Shown here piece by piece: positions 5,276 to 6,899 of a stretch of 6,899 nucleotides of DNA. This DNA is from JBAROU01 sp049642385. GTDB taxonomy: Bacteria; Chloroflexota; Dehalococcoidia; DSTF01; RBG-16-68-14. The stretch is from NCBI GenBank assembly GCA_049642385.1, contig JBAROU010000235.1:1-6899 (forward strand). Reading direction: 5' to 3'. A program made the translations under genes and the position numbers. The notes beneath the pieces were generated by a model. That model saw only the letters and a program-made list of their open reading frames with translations. It made no database searches and was not told the origin of the DNA. Numbering within the stretch: the stretch's first letter is position 1; each line of letters starts with the position of its first letter.

Positions 5276-6112
5276 TCAGCGTTCGATTGGTACGTCCGGG
5301 AGGTTGCCCCACTCCTGCCACGAGCCGTCGTAGTTGCGCACGTCCGGGTAGCCCAGCACGTGACGCAGGACGAACCAGGTGTGCGCCGCCCGAACGCCGA
5401 GCTGGCAGTGCACCGCGATCGACTTGTCCTTGGGCAACCGCGCGTAGAGTCGCTCGAGCTCTTTCTTGGGGCGAAGTGACCCGTCCGGCGTGAGCGCGTC
5501 CTCCCAGAAGATATGGACAGCGCCCGGGATGTGACCGCCGCGCGCCGCTCGAACGTCCGTGCCCTGGTACTCCTCTGGAGTGCGCACGTCCAGGACGGCG
5601 TGGGCGCCGTCGTGGATGTGCATCTCGATCTGCTGCCAGGTAGCGCGCAGGCGCTCGTCGTGTTCGTGGGGCGTGGGGTAGTCCGAGGGCGCGATGGTTG
5701 GCACATCGGCCGTCATCGGACGGCCTTCGCGCTGCCACTTCTCGCGGCCGCCGTCCAGCCAGTGGAGCGGGCCCGGGTGGCGATAGTACTCGAACGTCCA
5801 GAGGGCGCGCGCTGCGTGCCGGCCACCGGCGTCGCCGTAGAAGACGAGCGTGTCGTCCGGGCGCAGGCCGAGGCGACGGGCGAGGGCGGCGAAGCGGTCG
5901 GCGTCGATCACGTGGCCGGAGGTTTCGTCCGGGTGCTCGATCAGGTCCTGGAGCCAGTCGATGGCGACGGCGCCGGGCAGGTGGCCGGAGGCGTACGCTT
6001 CGGGGTCGTGGGAGACCTCGATGATGCGCCCAGACGGGCGGCCGTCCGGCCGGGCGTTCGCCGCGTCGAGCCGGTCGGCGAGCCAGGCGGTGGAGACGAG
6101 GGCTTCGGACAT
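5276..6112 (-). CDS. Two-domain rhodanese sulfurtransferase (thiosulfate/3-mercaptopyruvate type)
   Basis: This 278-residue protein has two tandem rhodanese domains, the usual length and layout of TST/MST enzymes. The N-terminal domain (about 5-128) has GHLPGAVAIDW (43-53), and its loop FYGDAGGRHAARA carries Asp94 where an active domain has Cys, so it is the structural, inactive half. The C-terminal domain (about 150-278) has LDVRTPEEY (174-182), GHIPGAVHIFW (193-203), the active-site loop C236-QLGVR and YDGSWQEW (261-268). The enzyme moves sulfane sulfur from a donor to a thiol or cyanide through a Cys236 persulfide, in the cytoplasm. The loop is CQLGVR rather than the common CRxGxR, so donor preference is open. 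The ATG at 6112 is 12 bp after the upstream gene's stop and has no good ribosome binding site, suggesting coupling or a leaderless start. Long ORFs in other frames here are shadows. Confidence 0.93.
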   Translation of the reverse strand: MSEALVSTAWLADRLDAANARPDGRPSGRIIEVSHDPEAYASGHLPGAVAIDWLQDLIEHPDETSGHVIDADRFAALARRLGLRPDDTLVFYGDAGGRHAARALWTFEYYRHPGPLHWLDGGREKWQREGRPMTADVPTIAPSDYPTPHEHDERLRATWQQIEMHIHDGAHAVLDVRTPEEYQGTDVRAARGGHIPGAVHIFWEDALTPDGSLRPKKELERLYARLPKDKSIAVHCQLGVRAAHTWFVLRHVLGYPDVRNYDGSWQEWGNLPDVPIER

Positions 6113-6124
6113 GGCAGAGGCATT

Positions 6125-6493
6125 CTAACAACGGCCTGCGTCGGGCTGCTTGTCGCCCTTCGCGCTAATTGCTGATTGTTTGATTGGAATCGCGTATAGG
6201 GCGCGCTTGCGAAGCTGCGGTTGGGCCAAATCGTCGATTGATTTTCCACTGGCGATGAGGAGGAGCAGCTCTGCGTAAGACTGGAGGCCGTAGGCGAGCA
6301 TCTCCATGCGGCGGCGGTCACGGCCGGTCATCTGGACGAGGGCATCGGCGGTCATGGGCATGGCGGTGAGCGCGGCGCGGAGCCCTTTGAGGCGCTTGGA
6401 GTAGCGACCGCTTTTGAGGGCGTTGAGGTTGCCTTTGGGCGCTCCGGCGCCGGGGCGTCGGCCGCCGCGTTTGGGCGCGCGAGGGGGTTCCAT
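6125..6493 (-). CDS. Small basic protein with GAPKGNLNALKSGRYS motif
   Basis: A 122-residue protein with a strongly basic, Gly/Arg/Pro-rich N-terminus: RGGRRPGAGAPKGNLNALKSGRYS runs over about residues 9-32. This 'GAPKGN.NALK.G.YS' signature is common at the start of phage small-terminase-like and other short DNA-associated proteins, and in many chromosomal hypotheticals. The rest is helical (MTADALVQMTGRDRRRMEMLAYGLQ and onward, residues about 47-85) with a basic tail. The ATG at 6493 has GAGG eight bases upstream. The TAG stop lies 12 bp before the sulfurtransferase ATG, so the two could be co-transcribed. No terminase large subunit or phage gene is visible, so a nucleic-acid-binding role is only inferred from charge and motif. 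Confidence 0.7.
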   Translation of the reverse strand: MEPPRAPKRGGRRPGAGAPKGNLNALKSGRYSKRLKGLRAALTAMPMTADALVQMTGRDRRRMEMLAYGLQSYAELLLLIASGKSIDDLAQPQLRKRALYAIPIKQSAISAKGDKQPDAGRC

Positions 6494-6601
6494 GGTAGAT
6501 GCCTCTGCAAGGAGGATAGTGCTGCGGTGGGAGAGCGCGAAGGGGGAGGTGGCAGGCGGCGGGTTACGAGGGGAATCAGAGATTGGAGCGCGCTTGAGGC
6601 G

Positions 6602-6898
6602 TTAAGGCGCTTCAGCTAGAGACAAGTCTTCTTCGACGAACTGCCTCGACCATGCCAGTGCGCCATCAAAATTGAACTGACTACGCCGCATCCCCGGGAA
6701 TAAGCTGCGGTAGGTCAGGCGGATCCTGCGCTGCAATTCTTCGTCCCTGGTCTGGTTAACAACGCGAATAGACGAGAACGAAAGATGCCTCAACGCCTCC
6801 CCGAATAGGAAGCCGGCTGCTATGTAGGTTACTGGAAGTGAATACCCTACAAAAGTAACTTCGTCCGCCTCACTTAGTTCACGGAAGGCGTGTGACCA
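6602..6898 (-). CDS. SIR2-like domain protein, C-terminal part (5' end outside window)
   Basis: The frame is open to the right edge of the window. The TTG at 6793 is internal, so the gene begins beyond 6899. The visible 98 residues have the C-terminal pattern of bacterial SIR2-like proteins: a helix (FRELSEADEV), strand plus motif TFVGYSLPVT (residues 15-24, compare the family's 'GYSLP.TD'), a helix (AAGFLFGEALRHL), then strand IRVVNQT (44-50), and LTYRSLFPG. Here the usual Asp after GYSLPxT is Tyr. SIR2-like domains in bacteria are often NAD-degrading effectors of anti-phage systems, but some are plain deacetylases; the catalytic half is outside the window. The stop is TAA at 6602-6604. Base use appears more A/T-rich than in the core genes, consistent with an accessory gene. 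Confidence 0.65.
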   Translation of the reverse strand, partial: WSHAFRELSEADEVTFVGYSLPVTYIAAGFLFGEALRHLSFSSIRVVNQTRDEELQRRIRLTYRSLFPGMRRSQFNFDGALAWSRQFVEEDLSLAEAP

Positions 6899-6899
6899 A

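Noticed and set aside
5145..6131. 328-codon minus-strand ORF overlapping the sulfurtransferase
   Set aside because: Its translation is Arg/Pro/Ala-rich with no domain, and the overlapping frame 5276-6112 has two clear rhodanese domains; it is a high-GC shadow.
6593..6612. Possible terminator after the SIR2-like gene (GCGC-rich imperfect repeat)
   Set aside because: The arms are interrupted and no T run follows on the minus strand.

Overview
The window looks like a high-GC bacterial chromosome. Chloroflexota (Dehalococcoidia/Thermomicrobia-like) is my best guess. It rests on protein style (the PAS / 'WGTRGS' metallo-hydrolase pair, the rhodanese, the CADD protein), on GTG starts and on a c-di-AMP riboswitch; no rRNA or marker gene confirms it. 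Both ends look less GC-rich by eye and carry truncated accessory genes: a DUF3800 protein on the left (+ strand) and the C-terminus of a SIR2-like protein on the right (- strand).

Layout. 3-431 (+) is the DUF3800 3' part. 541-813 (+) is a small unknown protein whose stop codon overlaps, tail to tail, the stop of a PAP2-type membrane enzyme (810-1679, -). A minus-strand gene cluster follows, in transcription order: a CADD/TenA-like di-metal oxygenase (3821-4510), a single PAS-domain protein (3359-3754), and two metallo-beta-lactamase-fold hydrolases (2520-3362 and 1784-2518). The last three are joined by a GTGA overlap and a 1-nt gap, so they should be translated together. The CADD protein carries every metal ligand and every catalytic Tyr/Lys I recall for Chlamydia CT610, at the same residue numbers. 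It is therefore probably a self-sacrificing p-aminobenzoate synthase for folate.

Upstream of that cluster is a separate minus-strand unit: a TTGACA-N18-TACGAT promoter (5159-5188), a clear c-di-AMP (ydaO/yuaA) riboswitch aptamer (5022-5136), an intrinsic terminator as expression platform (about 4981-5019), a roughly 180-nt stretch with no recognisable gene, and a 48-codon lipoprotein (4655-4801) ending before a second hairpin terminator (4600-4631). A tiny lipoprotein is an unusual target for this riboswitch class and is, with the CADD enzyme, the most interesting point here.

Further right on the minus strand are a two-domain rhodanese sulfurtransferase (5276-6112) and a small basic protein with a phage/mobile-style 'GAPKGNLNALKSGRYS' N-terminus (6125-6493). 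No tRNA, rRNA, CRISPR array or complete insertion sequence was seen.
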